Shown here in pieces: positions 43,641 through 56,234 of a stretch of DNA of 64,000 nucleotides. The stretch spans positions 89,460,748-89,524,747 of the forward strand of contig NW_025335268.1 of the NCBI RefSeq assembly GCF_004798865.1. Direction: 5' to 3'. The notes under the pieces were generated by a model that was given only the letters and a program-made list of their open reading frames with translations, ran no database searches and had not been told where the DNA came from. Both the position numbers and the translations under genes were made by a program. The stretch's first letter is position 1. The number at the start of each line of letters is the position of its first letter. This stretch comes from Varanus komodoensis. Its lineage: Eukaryota > Chordata > Lepidosauria > Squamata > Varanidae.

Positions 43641-46237
43641 CAGTGCAAAGATGTAAAAATGCTCTTCCACAATTTAGAAAACTGAGGTGTTAAAAAGGAT
43701 AATTAAGTCCAAAGTCTACAAGGATCTAGCTGTGACACTGGGGAGGACTAGTAATCTTTTACTGAACCCTGGATGTACCTTATATGAAAATGTGCAGGGC
43801 AGTTTCATCAAAGGGACTCAAAAAGTTTGAAAGATTGTGTGTTTAAATCTGTGGTGATCACCAGTCCAATGTACATTTGACATCTGAAGAGTGGCAAATG
43901 TTAAAGTACAGGCACTCCTCATGGTAGTCCTGATAGCACACCCACAAGGAGACAACAAACGTTCAGGAATCTGCATTCATCTACTTCAACTAACCAGTTC
44001 TAGTAGTTTTCATCTCAACCAAAAGCAGGTCTTTTGCAAAGTGATCAGGTCTCAATTGACCATTCAAGACCAGGTCACCCCCACAATATGGGCCATTATT
44101 ACAGGGGTAGCTCACAAATATATATTATTGTGGAGAAAATTCATTCTGATCAAGGGCACATGGTACTTTGAGCAGGGCAGCAGATGACAATAGCATCTCT
44201 GCTAATCAGAAGGTGCTGGGGCTCTGTCTTCTAGAAGGTCTTGTCCAACTGATGTTTGACATCAGAATTTAATGCTTGCGTGTGATTTCAGGAAGTGCTT
44301 TTCAGAGAGCTCCTATCTGCTTGTGGCTCTCCATGGTGTGGTGTGCATCAGTATGGAAAACTCCTGGTTTCCTCAGTCTCTGTGTGGAGTAGTCCTCAAA
44401 GACAAAGTGGAGACATAAGTGTTTAGACTGGGGAGCCCATTAAAATTTTACCATTGTGATTTATCTGCAGTCCTAATGGGTAAGAGAATAACAAGCTGAA
44501 GCTAAAAGAGAGCAACACTTCAGATAGGGCAAGCGTCTGAGACTTCATAGAAAACAAGAGCTGAGATGTTGAACTGAATTCTATTACTCCAGGAAAGATA
44601 TTTGTTCTAACAATAGAATCTATACTATTTGTATTTAAATTGCAAAGCTGGGGAAAGAATACATCTAGATATGGAGTGAGAGTTTCCTCCAACACCTCCT
44701 CTTCTTCCATCATCAAAAATGTGACAAAGCTCACTGGTTTGATGGTTCTGGCAACAACCTAAGAGGTGGATAGTTCACCCTGGTGTCAGATTAAAATTAT
44801 GCTAATAACACTCCAGTTTAAGTAATGTGAACTCTGTGCAGTAGAAACAAAAATACAACCAATGAATCCCATCTGGATGGCCTCTACCATCAAATGCCAT
44901 TTGTTTCACATCCCATTTGCTATTGTTGTAATTATACCACAATAATGCTCATCATTACTTTGCAACTCACATCCCTTGAAGCTCTGACACAGGCCATCAA
45001 AACAAATGACTGGCCATTTTGCCAAGACAGAAAAATACGAGACAAAACAAAAGCTACACAGTCGGTCTGCAGTACTTGCAGCCTCGCTGATCATCTCATT
45101 TGCAAGTCATCTAGTTGTATTTATCTGCCAGGCTTCTCATGCAATCCACACACAAAATAATTAGGTATTCGCCACTGTGGACACCTAAAAAGGGTGTCCC
45201 TGGCCATTTTTGTTCTAACACACACCAGATTATTAACTTCACTCTTTTTTTTTTTCTGGGGGAATGTTCTCAGTCATCATGCACATTGCCTTAAGAAAAT
45301 GTTTCAGCTAAATCGAAGCCAGTCAGCATCCCTCCTGCCATGTGCTCTGATTACTTTTTTGATACTAATTTTAATAAAATAGCTCTTTCCAAGAAAAAAT
45401 TATTTGACAGATCTCTTTATATTACAATACCACAATCCAGCTCTGAACACTGCTTGCTCCAGGCCTTTGCTGTGCAGGTCTGCCAGTTCAACAACAGGAT
45501 ATTGACTGTATTAACTCAAAAAGTTTGCAAAGTTCAAGCAAATTGGTCATGAAACCAACTTTGCCTCTTCTATTCTTAACTTATGAGAGATGATGCTTGG
45601 GTACTTTGTTTCACAAGTCACTTTATGTCTCTGTTCCCCTTCTAGCCAGCTCCTCCCCCCCCCCACATAGTGATGAACCATTGGTAATACTTTATGAATC
45701 ATTCCAGGATTTTTTAAAAGAGGAATCAGTATATAAATGTTCTAAAATTAATTAATTAAAACTAACAACTCCGAACCCAGTTTGATAGTATTTGGAACTA
45801 AAAAATCAGTTAATGGTAACATAATATTCCCAGTGGTTCTGATTTACCTTCTGAAATAGAAATTTATTGTTCTAATTTACAGAGCAATACTCTGGATCCT
45901 ACAGAAGCTGGAGTAACATAGCCTTGGAGGAGATCGAGCTTTGCATTTCTCACCTCCAGCCTCTCCCAGCCACTGCAGAAAGCTGGAAGATAGCTCTGCA
46001 GTGTCCCTGACTTTGGGGGAAGCATGGGCAGACAGGGAGAGTGTGTGAAAGGAGAGGAGAGACTGAGGAACCGCTCAAATCAAATGTCTCTCTGGGTCTG
46101 GGCCCATTCCCAGCATCTTGGTTCAGTAGATGGGTCCACCCAGCTGTAATAGCCTTGCATCCTTCTTGCCCTACATAGCTCTTTCCAGCAAGGATTTGGG
46201 TGGACAGAGGGCTCCAGTATCAGGGTCCTCCATCTAA
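43641..46237. other. Unassigned stretch
   Basis: A C run at 45656-45664 is the only simple-sequence feature of note. Frames of 88-103 codons (44423-44734 minus, 44894-45160 plus) show no domain. Confidence 0.5.
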
Positions 46238-46322
46238 AGCAAGAGTGGGCAGTGTTGTGGCCATGGGCACTAATGTACCTTTGGATACCTTTCTTGGGCC
46301 TAACCAAAGTGCCCATCCCCTC
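46238..46322 (+). repeat. Possible DNA-transposon end fragment
   Basis: agtgggcagtgttgtggccatgggcac followed by ttggatacctttcttgggcctaaccaaagtgcccatcccc resembles the start of a reptile MITE (gtgcccatgggcac...acctttcctggcgcccaccaag). Short and unsupported by a second end. Confidence 0.3.
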
Positions 46323-47475
46323 CTTTTTCTATTTCACTTTTCTTAGTAGCAGCTGAGGTCCCTTAGAAAAGAAAGTGAGGGCTTCCAGCTGCTACCATCT
46401 TCATTTACCATGACAGTTCCTAGGTCACACATGGAACTCAGGGATATTCACATGAAATTAAGATGGAGGATACCTGCAGAACTGTGCTTTCCTCTGTGAA
46501 GAGTCCACCCACCAAGGGGAAAAATGGGTTCATGGGAGGGAAAAAAACAGTTTCTGTCATTTATCTCTGCTTACTAGAAGAGGGTTTACAAGAGCTGTAG
46601 GCAAGTCATCAGAAGTCCATCGGAGCATCAGGAAGCAAAACATCTTCCATATATTGGGGCTCAACTCCCACTTCTGGGATGCACCAAGTTTTTTGGGCAG
46701 GTTATTCAGCCTTTGTGACTAGTCACATTTTCTATGGTGCCCACTTTGTGCTTGTTGCCAAGGCAGTTTTTCAAATTGGCAAATAAGCAAACAAATGGGC
46801 TTTAAAAAGATCACCAGCTCCTGGTATAAAGACTGGCAATCCCTTCAGATTGTTCTCAAACTGTTCTATTATATCAAATTCAATTGCATGTATTTATCAT
46901 ATTGTTTATTGTCCACTTTATTGACAATCTATTCTTTGTGCATTTTCCAAAATATAACACTGGTTTGTTTAAGATATAGAATTGGGGTTCTGGAAACTCC
47001 CAGAAATAAAACCAATCCCCAATTCCAAGCCATAAGCAATTGGCCTCACAGGAAATCCACCAGCTCATTCAAGATCCAATTCAGTTTGTGCTGCTGTTCT
47101 TCAATAGTTCACTTCACATAAACATTCTGAATGGTTTGGTACATGCATGGTACACTCACAGTCTCACTTCAGTATGGATTTTCTAGTCTGTTCTTACTGC
47201 TCACTTCCGATAAATGTGTTTTAAATGAAGGCAGTTTAACCAAATTCATCAGCAATCTTCTACAGAACAAATTGTGGAGTTGCTGGAGTTCATTGCCCCA
47301 GTTCTTGAGTGAAGTCAGATTAGATTCCTAATCTCACCTTTCCCCAAAACTCGAGTCAGATATGATTTAAAAATAAACTAGCACATAAAGTATAAAAATA
47401 ACATATCTGAAATTATTATTATAATTTTCATTGTTCTCCCGGTCCCTGTGAAATATTCAAATTTTGACACCCCAG
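46323..47475. other. Unassigned spacer
   Basis: AT-rich. The 108-codon plus frame 46795-47121 has no domain. Confidence 0.5.
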
Positions 47476-47648
47476 TTTTTATTTATTTATTTATTTATTT
47501 GAAACATTTCTATGCTGCCCCATCACAATAAGCCTCGGGGCGGCTCACAACATCAAAAAAGTCAACCATACATTAAAACCCCCATACAATAAACCCCCCA
47601 GTACCATAAAACCTCAGTGCATTCTCAGCTAAAAAAAAAAAAACCTAG

Positions 47649-48011
47649 TTAAAAAAATAAATTAACAATTAAAATAAGTTTTAAATAAAAAGCCTGGCAC
47701 CGAAAAGCAAATAACGATGGCGCCAGGCGGACCTCCCTGGGGAGCGCATTCCATAAATGGGGTGCCACCGCCGAGAAAGCCCTCCTCCGGGTACTCACCC
47801 TCCTGATGTCATTCACAGATGGTTCCCAGAGAAGGGCATCTGCTGCTGACCTCAAGGGGTGGGAGGGCATATATGGGAGTAAGTGTTCCATTAAGTATCC
47901 AGGTCCCAAGCCGTTTAGGGCTTTATAGGTCATAACCAACACCTTGAATCGGGCCCGCACTTCAATCGGGAGCCAGTGGAGCTGACAGAGAACTGGGTTA
48001 TATGAGAACAA
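47649..48011 (-). pseudogene. L2 ORF2 C-terminal segment
   Basis: 120-codon continuation of the same LINE: LCQLHWLPIEVRARFKVLVMTYKALNGLGPGYL, then HPLRSAADALLWEPSVNDIRRVSTRRRAFSAVAPHLWNALPREVRLAPSLFAFRCQ. Between it and the RT frame, sequence like LDYCNALCVGLPLKTVRILQLVQNRAARLL is still readable in the RT frame after the stop. A frame change near 48010 then leads into this segment. The methionine at 48011 is not a real start. Confidence 0.9.
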
Positions 48012-48115
48012 TGCCCAGTCCCCGTCAGCAACCTGGCAGCTCTATTCTGCACCAATTGAAGTATCCGGACAGTCTTCAAGGGTAGCCCCACGCAGAGCGC
48101 GTTACAGAAATCTAA

Positions 48116-48994
48116 TCAGGAAGTTACCAGCGTGTGTGTCACTGTCACCAGGCAGTCATTCACTAGCAAGGGATGCAGCTGATGGATCAGCCGAAGCTGA
48201 AGGAAGGTGCTCCTCGCCACCGCCGTCACCTGGGCTTCCAGAGACAGCTCCGGGTCGAAGAGCACTTCTAAGCTGCAAACCCTGTCCCTCAGAGGGAGTG
48301 CAACCCCATTTAGGACAAGGCCCAAGTCCCCCATCCCAAGGTCCGAGCCGCCCACCAACAGGACCTCCATCTTGTCTGGATTGAGCTTCAGTTTATTTGC
48401 CCTCACCCAGCCCATTATCTCGGCCAGGCACCAGTTCAGCACAGCCACTGCCTCACCTGGATTGGTGGAAAACGAGAGGTAGAGCTGGGTATCATCAGTG
48501 TACTGATGATTCTGCAGCCAACACCTCCTGATGACCTCTCCCAGCGGTTTCATGTAGGTGTTAAAGAGCAAAGGGGACAAAATTGACCCCTGAGGAACTC
48601 CATGGCATCGCTGCCATGGTGCAGAGCCATAGTCCCCCAGCACCACCTTCTGAAATCGGCCATTGAGGTAGGAGTGGAACCACCACCACGCGGTGCCTCC
48701 AACTCCCAATCCCGCCAGCCTATTCAGAAGGATACCATGGTCGATGGTATCGAAAGCCGCTGAGAGGTCCAGGAGAACTAACAGGGACGCACTCCCCCTG
48801 TCTCTCTCCCTGCACAGGTCATCGTACAGGGCGACCAAGGCAGATTCAGTGCCATACCCGGGTCTGAAGCCGGACTGAAATGGGTCCAGATAATCAGTTT
48901 CATCCAAGAGTGCTTGGAGTTGTCCTGTCACCACCCGCTCTAGTACCTTGCCAAGGAACGGAATGTTGGCCACCGGTCTATAATTGGCGGCCAC
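48116..48994 (-). pseudogene. L2 ORF2 reverse transcriptase, 292-codon open frame
   Basis: Covers almost the whole RT core. NYRPVANIPFLGKVLERVVTGQLQ is at residues 4-27 and DPFQSGFRPGYGTESALVAL at 37-56. Motif A is LLVLLDLSAAFDTIDH (D76 is the metal-binding aspartate), and motif B is HGVPQGSILSPLLFN (131-145). Motif C is YTDD at 165-168, where the usual residue is alanine (YADD). NKLKLNPDKMEVLLVG corresponds to motif D. The frame is open upstream of the methionine to about 49040 (VVRPVLKKVSLDPEVA), so the listed start is internal. It ends at a stop after HTLVTS where the family has arginine (SRLDYC). The endonuclease domain is missing through truncation, so the element cannot move on its own. 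Confidence 0.93.
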
Positions 48995-49060
48995 CTCTGG
49001 ATCCAGGGATACCTTCTTTAGGACTGGCCGGACTACTGGAGTTTTGGAGCCAAACTCACA

Positions 49061-49528
49061 AGCTACTTGTCAAAATTAGCCAGAAGGGGGACTGACCTTG
49101 AAAAATTTATCAGGAGAAACTTGGACCATGAGTGAAAAGCCACAATTTTTGGAGATAAGAATTTTAATACATATGCAAGTGGGCATCATTCCAGAACAGC
49201 ATGGATGTTACATGAATGTTCAATCAATTAAGACTGAGGAGAATCGGGGTCATACCTGTTGGTCCAGCCCCTGCCTACACATATAACTCATGAAAGTGTC
49301 TACATGCATGCCTACTTTTGACAGAGGTACCAATTGTGGAGACAGGTCCTACCCACAAGTCATTTGAACATACCTACTTACAGTGAAGGCATGTATGAGC
49401 AGCAAAGGAGTCAGCAGGCCCAGTGGACACAACCCTACTCTTGCCTCTTCACAAACTGACGCTCGATGCATCACAAGTGTACAGGCTCTGTGGCTAGCCT
49501 GCATCCCATGCTCATGCGCCTGCTATAG
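49061..49528. other. Unassigned spacer
   Basis: Nothing recognised between the L2 break and the next DNA element. Confidence 0.5.
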
Positions 49529-49854
49529 CAGGGGTGCAGAACCTCAAGCCCAGCCTGCCAAGAGTCCTCATCTGACCCTGTGGAGTTCCTCAGAAGGCCA
49601 AGCCTCCTTTCCACGGGCTGCCAAACATTTTGTGGTTTCCCAGCTTTTCTGCGGCTTTTTTCCCAATCTAAAATATTGAAATGTGCCTCCTAAAGCAGGG
49701 TTATTGGCAGTAAGAGCTTTAGGCTCAAATATGCTAGCATTTTTAGTATCTTGGCACCACCCCTCTTGCCTTCTACCCTCATGAAATGCGGCCCACAAAA
49801 GCTTCTCTGAAAGTGAATTTGGCTTTTGGGCTGAAAGCGTTTCAACATCCTCAG
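49529..49854. mobile_element. hAT-like non-autonomous element (family A, copy 2)
   Basis: Left end caggggtgcagaacctcaagccc. The right end, reversed, is ctgaggatgttgaaacgctttcagcccaaaagccaaattc, followed by gggccgcatttcatgagg. The reversed right part aligns with the left end of the element at 32304, so both are one family. The termini are inverted with several differences. The flanking 8-mers tgctatag and tgcagagg share only four bases, so a target duplication is not established. No transposase frame. Confidence 0.65.
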
Positions 49855-50552
49855 TGCAGAGGGTGCACTATCTTCCCACACTGAACTCCCCACACATTTC
49901 TCCATGCATGTCTGTCTCTGAGGCTTGATGCATAAGCCTCCAACTGCACTGTTACACCAGAAATAAGAGTCGTGGTTCCCCTGTTGCCGCTTCTTTGACC
50001 CGAAGCTGCCCTGAATGTCTCCCATCTGTCCAAACGCCTGGCTGATGAAGAGGGTTTCCGTCCGTGCTAAGGCGAAGATTCATAATCTAACCGGCGAGGG
50101 GCAAACACTCTTGCTCGCAGGGACAAAATGTCCTGGGAAAGGCTGCTGGAGCAAAGGTTGGAAATTGCTAATCAATAAGAAAGGTGATTACATTAAGAGT
50201 TATAGCCATAACATAGAAATTAACCTTCAGAGAGAGCTTTTCCATGGATAAAACAAATTGACTCTCCTGCCATAACATAGCTGCCTCTAGAGCGAGGTAT
50301 TATTAGTTGCACCACAGTGCACAGTATCACGTGACAAGTGTGAAAGGAATCAGTCCACTGCTTTTAAAGTTATGACGACTGAGATAGCCAGTTCCATGGC
50401 TGTGCAATAGATGGGCTCTGCGGTCTTCTTTATTTGTTGCAAGTACTGCCCAGTGTCTCATCCACAACCAGCACTGGCATCAAATTGTCTGAAGGAGGTT
50501 TATACAGCTTATGTTTATACTGCCAGGCAGAATCAGAAGGCTGCAGAGCAGA
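49855..50552. other. Unassigned spacer
   Basis: Frames of 111 and 78 codons on opposite strands have no motif. Confidence 0.45.
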
Positions 50553-50610
50553 TTCATTCATTTATTTAGGGTTTTATATCCCATTCATTAGCCCAGGGCT
50601 CTCAGATGGG
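50553..50610 (-). mobile_element. L2-type LINE 3' terminus, very short
   Basis: attcattcatttatttagggttttatatcccattcattagcccagggctctcagatgggcttcaac fits the L2 closing motif in reverse. Only about 60 bp. Confidence 0.6.
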
Positions 50611-50749
50611 CTTCAACTGTGAATGTGGCTTCAAATTTGGCTGCATGTTGACATTTCAATAAAAGAACACAACCTTCGGGAGTTCGCAGCCAAATATGGG
50701 ACACTCGTTAGAAATAATATGCCAGCCTACCAGAGCTCACTACCTGCCG

Positions 50750-50872
50750 GATATCTTGAATGTAGCCCCTGTCATTCTCATACTGGAGGGTCAATGGCCC
50801 CCGTTGGCTGGGAATGATGGGAACTGCAGCCCAACACAATCGGAAGCACCCATTTGGGGAAAGCTGCACTGT
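50750..50872. mobile_element. Fold-back MITE, copy 3
   Basis: The right arm is clear (gttggctgggaatgatgggaactgcagcccaacac, then atttggggaaagctg). The left arm is decayed (gaatgtagcccctgtcattctcatactgg). Confidence 0.65.
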
Positions 50873-52077
50873 GTATTAATGGATTGGATTTAATGTCTGG
50901 TGGACAGGAAAACAATCTGCAGCCCCGCTTCACTAAAATGTGATTAAAAAGTAGGCAGAGCACTATTAATTCAAATTTTGCTTGTCCTTGTACTAAAAAG
51001 GTCAGATCTGGTTTGAGAAAAAGCTAAATTTGAATTATTCATTGCCCCATAGCAGTTTGCTGTTGAATTTTTTACCAGCAAACTCCCAGACGATGGACAT
51101 GATGCCACCATTGCCCCACTTAATTCTGTTGGATGGTGGCAAAGCACAACCTGGAGGATGGACAGGCTGTTTCAGGGGTTGTAAACGGCCTATAGAACGC
51201 CAACTGAAATTTGCCTACCCTGGCACCAGCTCTCCTCTTAAGTAGGATCACATGTCTGTGAGCAATTTACCATCTGCCAGCCCTTGGTTCTCCAGCTAAA
51301 ACATGGGAATATTATGGGGTCTATCTCACAAGGATTATCACAAGGATGCAGGATATAGTGATTGTAAAGGACGAAATGACCAACAATTCTACTTTAACTG
51401 ATGAGCCAACACTGACCTGTCATATCTATAATAAAAATACCCATACTTCTCTTGGTATACTGATGTAATCCCACAATGGTACAGCCCTGCACATAACTAG
51501 TCATCACCATTCATTCTGTTTGCCACAAAGGCTGATTATAGCCCCCGGAGGAGAGCAGATTTTTGACATGTTCTGAGGGCAGTTTTGGGTTTTGGTTTTG
51601 TTCATTTGCTTTCCCTGGTATGATTGCACAAATGTGCAGCATGAACTTGTGCCATTAGTTTATTTTAGTACAGCAGCAATGCACATTTTCCTGATTTATT
51701 GTGGAAGGGGAAAAAAAAACAACTGAAAAAGAACCATCTAAGAGGTTTGTAGACAGGTCCATGAAATAGGTGTGTATATAATGGACAGTATTTTTCCTTA
51801 GTCCTGTATTAAAAATAAAATAGTGCTGCTATGACCGTTGTTCTGCTGGTTTGACATAACTGTAGGAAAAGCATTGCAAACCACTGTTCTTAGAATAGCT
51901 ATTAACCCTGCTATCAAATTATTAATGGATGAGGGCAAAATAATTTTTATAAAATGTAAAATGACTGTGCTTTTTATATATACATTACAGGCAGAAACTC
52001 AAGAAGGGAATGTTATCCTGATAGCAGTGGTGCAAAGGTATCACTTGTATTTCTATTTGGCATAAATAGAAATTGGA
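50873..52077. other. Unassigned stretch
   Basis: Contains an A run at 51711-51719. The 75-codon frame 51838-52065 is AT-driven. Confidence 0.5.
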
Positions 52078-52290
52078 GATCTAGTGCAAGATGATGGTTA
52101 GAGCATTCAACTGAGGACCTGGGAGATCCAGTTTCTAGTCCCTATTTGGTCATGAAACTCTCTGTGACTTTGGGCCAGCCTAACTCACCTCACAGGATTG
52201 AGAATAAAATGGAGCTATGTAAAGCCACCTTGGATTCTTCCTAAGAGAGAAAAAAGCATGATTTAAATGTGATGCAATAAAAATAAATCA
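52078..52290 (+). mobile_element. Sauria-type SINE, plus strand, diverged
   Basis: Head tctagtgcaagatgatggttagagcattcaactgaggacctgggagatccagtttctagtccc with a B-box-like tttctagtccc, body gactttgggccagcctaactcacctcacagg, tail gccaccttggattcttcctaagag...gatttaaatgtgatgcaataaaaataaa. Confidence 0.82.
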
Positions 52291-52478
52291 TATTAAAGCA
52301 TCTAAAGACACAGATCCTCTGTGATGAAAATAGTTGCAGCCTGCCTTAAGTTCCAACCTCCTTCTTTGCCCTCGCAAGTCTGATTCAGAGGAGCTGGCTT
52401 GGCACTTGTTCTTGGCAATTATAAATCAGATTAGGGGAAGAGGTTCTGACTGATTCCCTATCCCCCACTTCAGTCTGG

Positions 52479-52613
52479 TATTTATTTATTATATTTATAT
52501 CCCACCTTTTTCCTTCTGGGAACGTGAAGTGGCTTACATAATCCTCCTCCTCCTCCTTTCAATCTTATTCTCACAACAACCCTGTTAGGTAGGTTAGGCT
52601 GATAGTGACTGGT
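52479..52613 (-). mobile_element. Sauria-type SINE, minus strand, head missing
   Basis: Tail complement atttatttattatatttatatcccacctttttcc, then gtggcttacataatcctcctcctcctcc, then aacaaccctgttaggtaggttaggctgatag. It stops before the tRNA-like head. It lies about 190 bp from the plus-strand copy, in the opposite orientation. Confidence 0.85.
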
Positions 52614-54090
52614 AGTATTTGTACATATACTATGCATACCTCTAATGGCTGCACATACATTTCTATATCTATACACGCATACCAGTGTTCACTCCTGATT
52701 GCTCTGGATTCTGACAGTTCAGTACTTTTTCCGCCCCCTTACTGTTTTACTATCAGTTTATTTCTCAGTGTTTTCAGCCATAGGCAGATTTGAGATGATG
52801 GTCACCTGCACATTTATGTCATAAACTCTAGAGGGGCAAATATTTGCTACCAAACCAAGTTTTGCCCTTCTGAAGATATACCTATTACTTATTTCATGAG
52901 TCCAACCACTGGTGATTTAATGTACCACGTTAGTCAGGCCACATCGAATGTATTTGGTGAATATGTTAAAAATGTGATGCTGTTCAGAGTCTGTAAAATG
53001 AGTTAAGCAATACACATAAATCTCAGCATCTTTAGAGTCTTTCAGAACTGGGTGTGCCCACTTGAGCTTGATCAAGTGTCCCCGTTCATATTGACTATGA
53101 AAGAAAACCACACTGCTACTGGGTTTTAAAAAATGAAGCAGAAAGATCCAAAAATCAATAGCTCATTGTGGTTTTATATCAGTCCTGGTGAAAGTCGGAG
53201 ATGTTTACCTAGGGTCTCAAGAGTCCATAAACACCTTTATTTGCTGCTTCCAATTTGACTTTGTTCAAAGCAGAGGTTGAAAATGCATTTTTGTTTGCTA
53301 ACTGCTGATGCTGCTACTTCGCTGCAAAGAAATGAGCTGCCTTTTTTTCATGAGTGCCTCATAAAAGAGGGATTAAGAGTGTTTTCTTAAATGTAGTTTT
53401 TGTAATAGCCCAGTTCAAGCCCCTTCAATCAGCAAACTTCAGTGCAACTTGACAGGCTAAACTGCCACTCTGTAACCCACAGGACAAGAAGTGCCATTTG
53501 CACATGGCTGGTCAGCGGGCAAGGAAGATTCATGCTGGCTGTTAATTGCCTCTGGCAACTCTCCACTTCCAAAATATCTCAGCCCAGACTGCTTCTTGCC
53601 TCTTGATTCTATCTTTTCAAATGTATTCCTTCTCCATTTTAATGACTCAGGAAAGCACAATGCCAGACTACATTCACACAGGTAGATGAAAAATTGAGGT
53701 GAATAAATATTTAAGCAGACACAGGTAGTTTCCACAACTAAAGTTTTGGAAGGTTCAGTTGAACGGCTAAAGGTGGGGAGGCAACCATGGGGTGCTTAGC
53801 TGGGTGCACTCACCATTGCGTCGATGTCACAGATCAGAAGTGAGATGGTCACTCGGCATGGTTTCGTTTATCCCAAGTGGCGCACTGCAATCTCACCTCT
53901 CACCTGTAACAACAGAGCATCGTTATCACACACATACTGTATATGCATGAATTACCCTTGATGCCTCCTCCACCGTTGTCAAGATGGAACACAGCCAACT
54001 GACCGGCACTGCAATCCAACAATACAGCCCTTGCATGCATATTCAGTGTTGCCCCATTGCTGGTTATATTATTAAGACCAGCAGTATAGC
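52614..54090. other. Unassigned stretch
   Basis: Frames of 64 and 92 codons on opposite strands near 53.5 kb overlap each other, with no exon evidence. Confidence 0.5.
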
Positions 54091-54200
54091 TATTTATTTC
54101 TCTACTGCCCCATAGCTGAAGTTCTCTGAATCATTTGCAGCAGTACATAAAAATGGCGCAATGAGATACAGTTCAAATACCATAAAATCTGACTAGAGAA
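54091..54200 (-). mobile_element. L2-type LINE 3' end
   Basis: atttatttctctactgccccatagctgaagttctctgaatcatttgcagcagtacataaaaatgg matches the L2 tail region in reverse. Similarity fades toward 54300. Confidence 0.7.
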
Positions 54201-54433
54201 TCTTAAGGACCACCATAAAGCATGCAGTGAAGAATGAACGATCCTGTTAATTAAAGCCACCTGGGAGGGGTAATGCCCACCAGCACTTGGATAACCAAGC
54301 ATAGCATTAAAATGTGTTCCAGGAGATGCACCTGCTGCAAGTAGCAGTGAGAGTTCTGTACACAGAGATAACGTTGGGCTGCAGCCATTTTCAAGAGCAG
54401 TGCTTAATTTGGATAACTACTCCACAGAAAAAC

Positions 54434-54617
54434 TGTGGGGTACTGTGTCTAGAGAGCTGGAGTTGGACTGAGGTTCAGTTTTCCACACAGCTGTTAGGCT
54501 CCATGTGTGATTTTGGCCCAGTCACTGACTTTCGGCCTAACCTCCTTCACAGGGCAGTTATGAAGATGAGTCAAGGAGAGGAGAATCAGGTGCACCAGCT
54601 TGAGCCCCTGGACAAAA
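54434..54617 (+). mobile_element. Sauria-type SINE, plus strand, diverged
   Basis: A decayed head (actgtgtctagagagctggagttggactgaggttcagtt), then gattttggcccagtcactgactttcggcctaacctccttcacagggcagttatgaagatgag, then gaatcaggtgcaccagcttgagcccctgga. The 134-codon frame across it is incidental. Confidence 0.75.
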
Positions 54618-56234
54618 TGACAGGATATGGAGACATTTTAAGAAAGAATGACAATTTCAGTTTAAATGCAGTGGTTTTGTCAGAACCTTACCGGCTAAAA
54701 TATTATATTAATCAATGAACAAATGTCTGCAGATTGTGGAAGAAAGGTCTGGAACATGGGGGCATTTGCATTCAAGCCCCATGGTGCTTCTTAGGGTAAA
54801 ATGTTAGGTTCATCTTCTGATCTATCTTTTTCTACAAAGGCTTTCCAACTTGCTGCCTCCTCTATGTTCCATGTATGCCATGCCACTTTTTCCTCTGCCA
54901 TCCAAATCCCTGCCAGAGATGCTGGCATTTTTCATTGGCCTGCCAAATCAGCAGCATCATCAACTATAATTAGGAACCATGTACAGTGGTGTGGCTGAGA
55001 TCTAAAGGCTTGCAGGACTGCAATGGAACTCTGCATAAAGTTCTGGACATTACCTGTGCAGTCTCAGGCACTGTTGGAACATTACCTGAGATTGAAGGGG
55101 CATCCTTACTCACACAGAGATCTGTAGACATACACTAGAGGCATTGGATTGGGGTGCCTGTCTTTTTCAGGTGCTACATTTTTCAGGAGTGAGCACTGAA
55201 TTCTGTTTGATCCTGAATCTCACACTCTTTTCATCTTTCTAACTAACGCAAACAAAGTATATTGGTTTACAGCTATAAAGGGAGTCCATGTAAAAGGTGA
55301 GCAATTAGAAACTGGAACAATGATGATGAGAATATATATTTTTATATTCAGCTTTGTTTTCATGCCCAATCACATGTGCTCAGGACAGGTAATGCCCCCT
55401 CCCCTCTATGCTCCCCCTGTCAATTTATCTTTGCAACAGCCCCGTGAGTTGGAGTTAGCCAAGAGTTTTGCTCAAGGCAACAAACAAACTTGTGGTTGCT
55501 GAGCAAGGATTTTTGAAGCAGGAGTTCTCATTTCCATATCAAACTGGTTACTTTTTATTTTCATGCCATCCTTAACATTCCATCTAGGTAACAAACATCT
55601 CGCTGCTAACAAGCTGCTGACAGATGCTGCTTTATGCAGTTGCATTTTCGGTTGTTGTTTTTAAGAGTTTTGTGCTTACACTTAGAACTCACATGTAGAA
55701 CAAGGCTTGTCTATATTTGCATTCACCTTGAACACATTATCCTGACTTGTGCAGAATTTACTGAAAGTGCGACAGGGTCCTAATAACTGAACAGTCAAAT
55801 ATGCTGTAATAGCAATCACATTTATTGGACATGGATATGGGACTTAATTGCATTTAATTTATCATTAGTATATAAGATGCAAAGTTGTACTTCAATCTGT
55901 AATTGGCTTTTTTGAAATCTGTACTCAGGACCTTGACTGCATGGCATTGTGCTACAGCCACAGCAGATCCTTGTTCCTTTTCCATCAGAAGGTCAGTGCT
56001 GATCCTTTTCAGGCGGTGCATAATTGTGCAATGAAACTTCAAGTAGATGCTGCTTCCTGAATGTGTCCCACATTTCATAGCTTCTTTGTACAACAGTTGT
56101 GGGATATTCTATAGCCAAGATTTGTACTGGCAGTTGTCTAACTAACATGCAGAGATATTTCTATGGAAAGATGTCTAAGAATGCATATACCCAGCTGCAA
56201 TGTTCATGGTTCTGATAGTATGTCCTTTTTCTCC
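54618..56234. other. Unassigned stretch
   Basis: No repeat named. The 60-79 codon frames are without motif. Confidence 0.5.

Larger units (their letters stand above)
47476..49060 (-). mobile_element. L2-type LINE, youngest-looking copy, 5' truncated
   Basis: About 1.58 kb. The (TTTA)n tail complement is at 47476-47500, then tctatgctgccccatcac...cctcggggcggctcacaac, a 3' UTR of about 150 bp with an A run at 47629-47643, and ORF2 from about 47650 to the truncation near 49060. Minus-strand GC content is higher than in the other L2 pieces. The coding part has only one stop and about one frame change, so it is far less decayed than the copies at 0-1 kb and 39-40 kb. No target duplication was recognised. 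Confidence 0.93.

Noticed and set aside
48136-48482. Plus-strand frames of 82 and 91 codons
   Set aside because: Antisense to the L2 reverse transcriptase.
54314-54718. 134-codon plus-strand frame
   Set aside because: Runs straight through a diverged Sauria SINE; no domain and no splice context.
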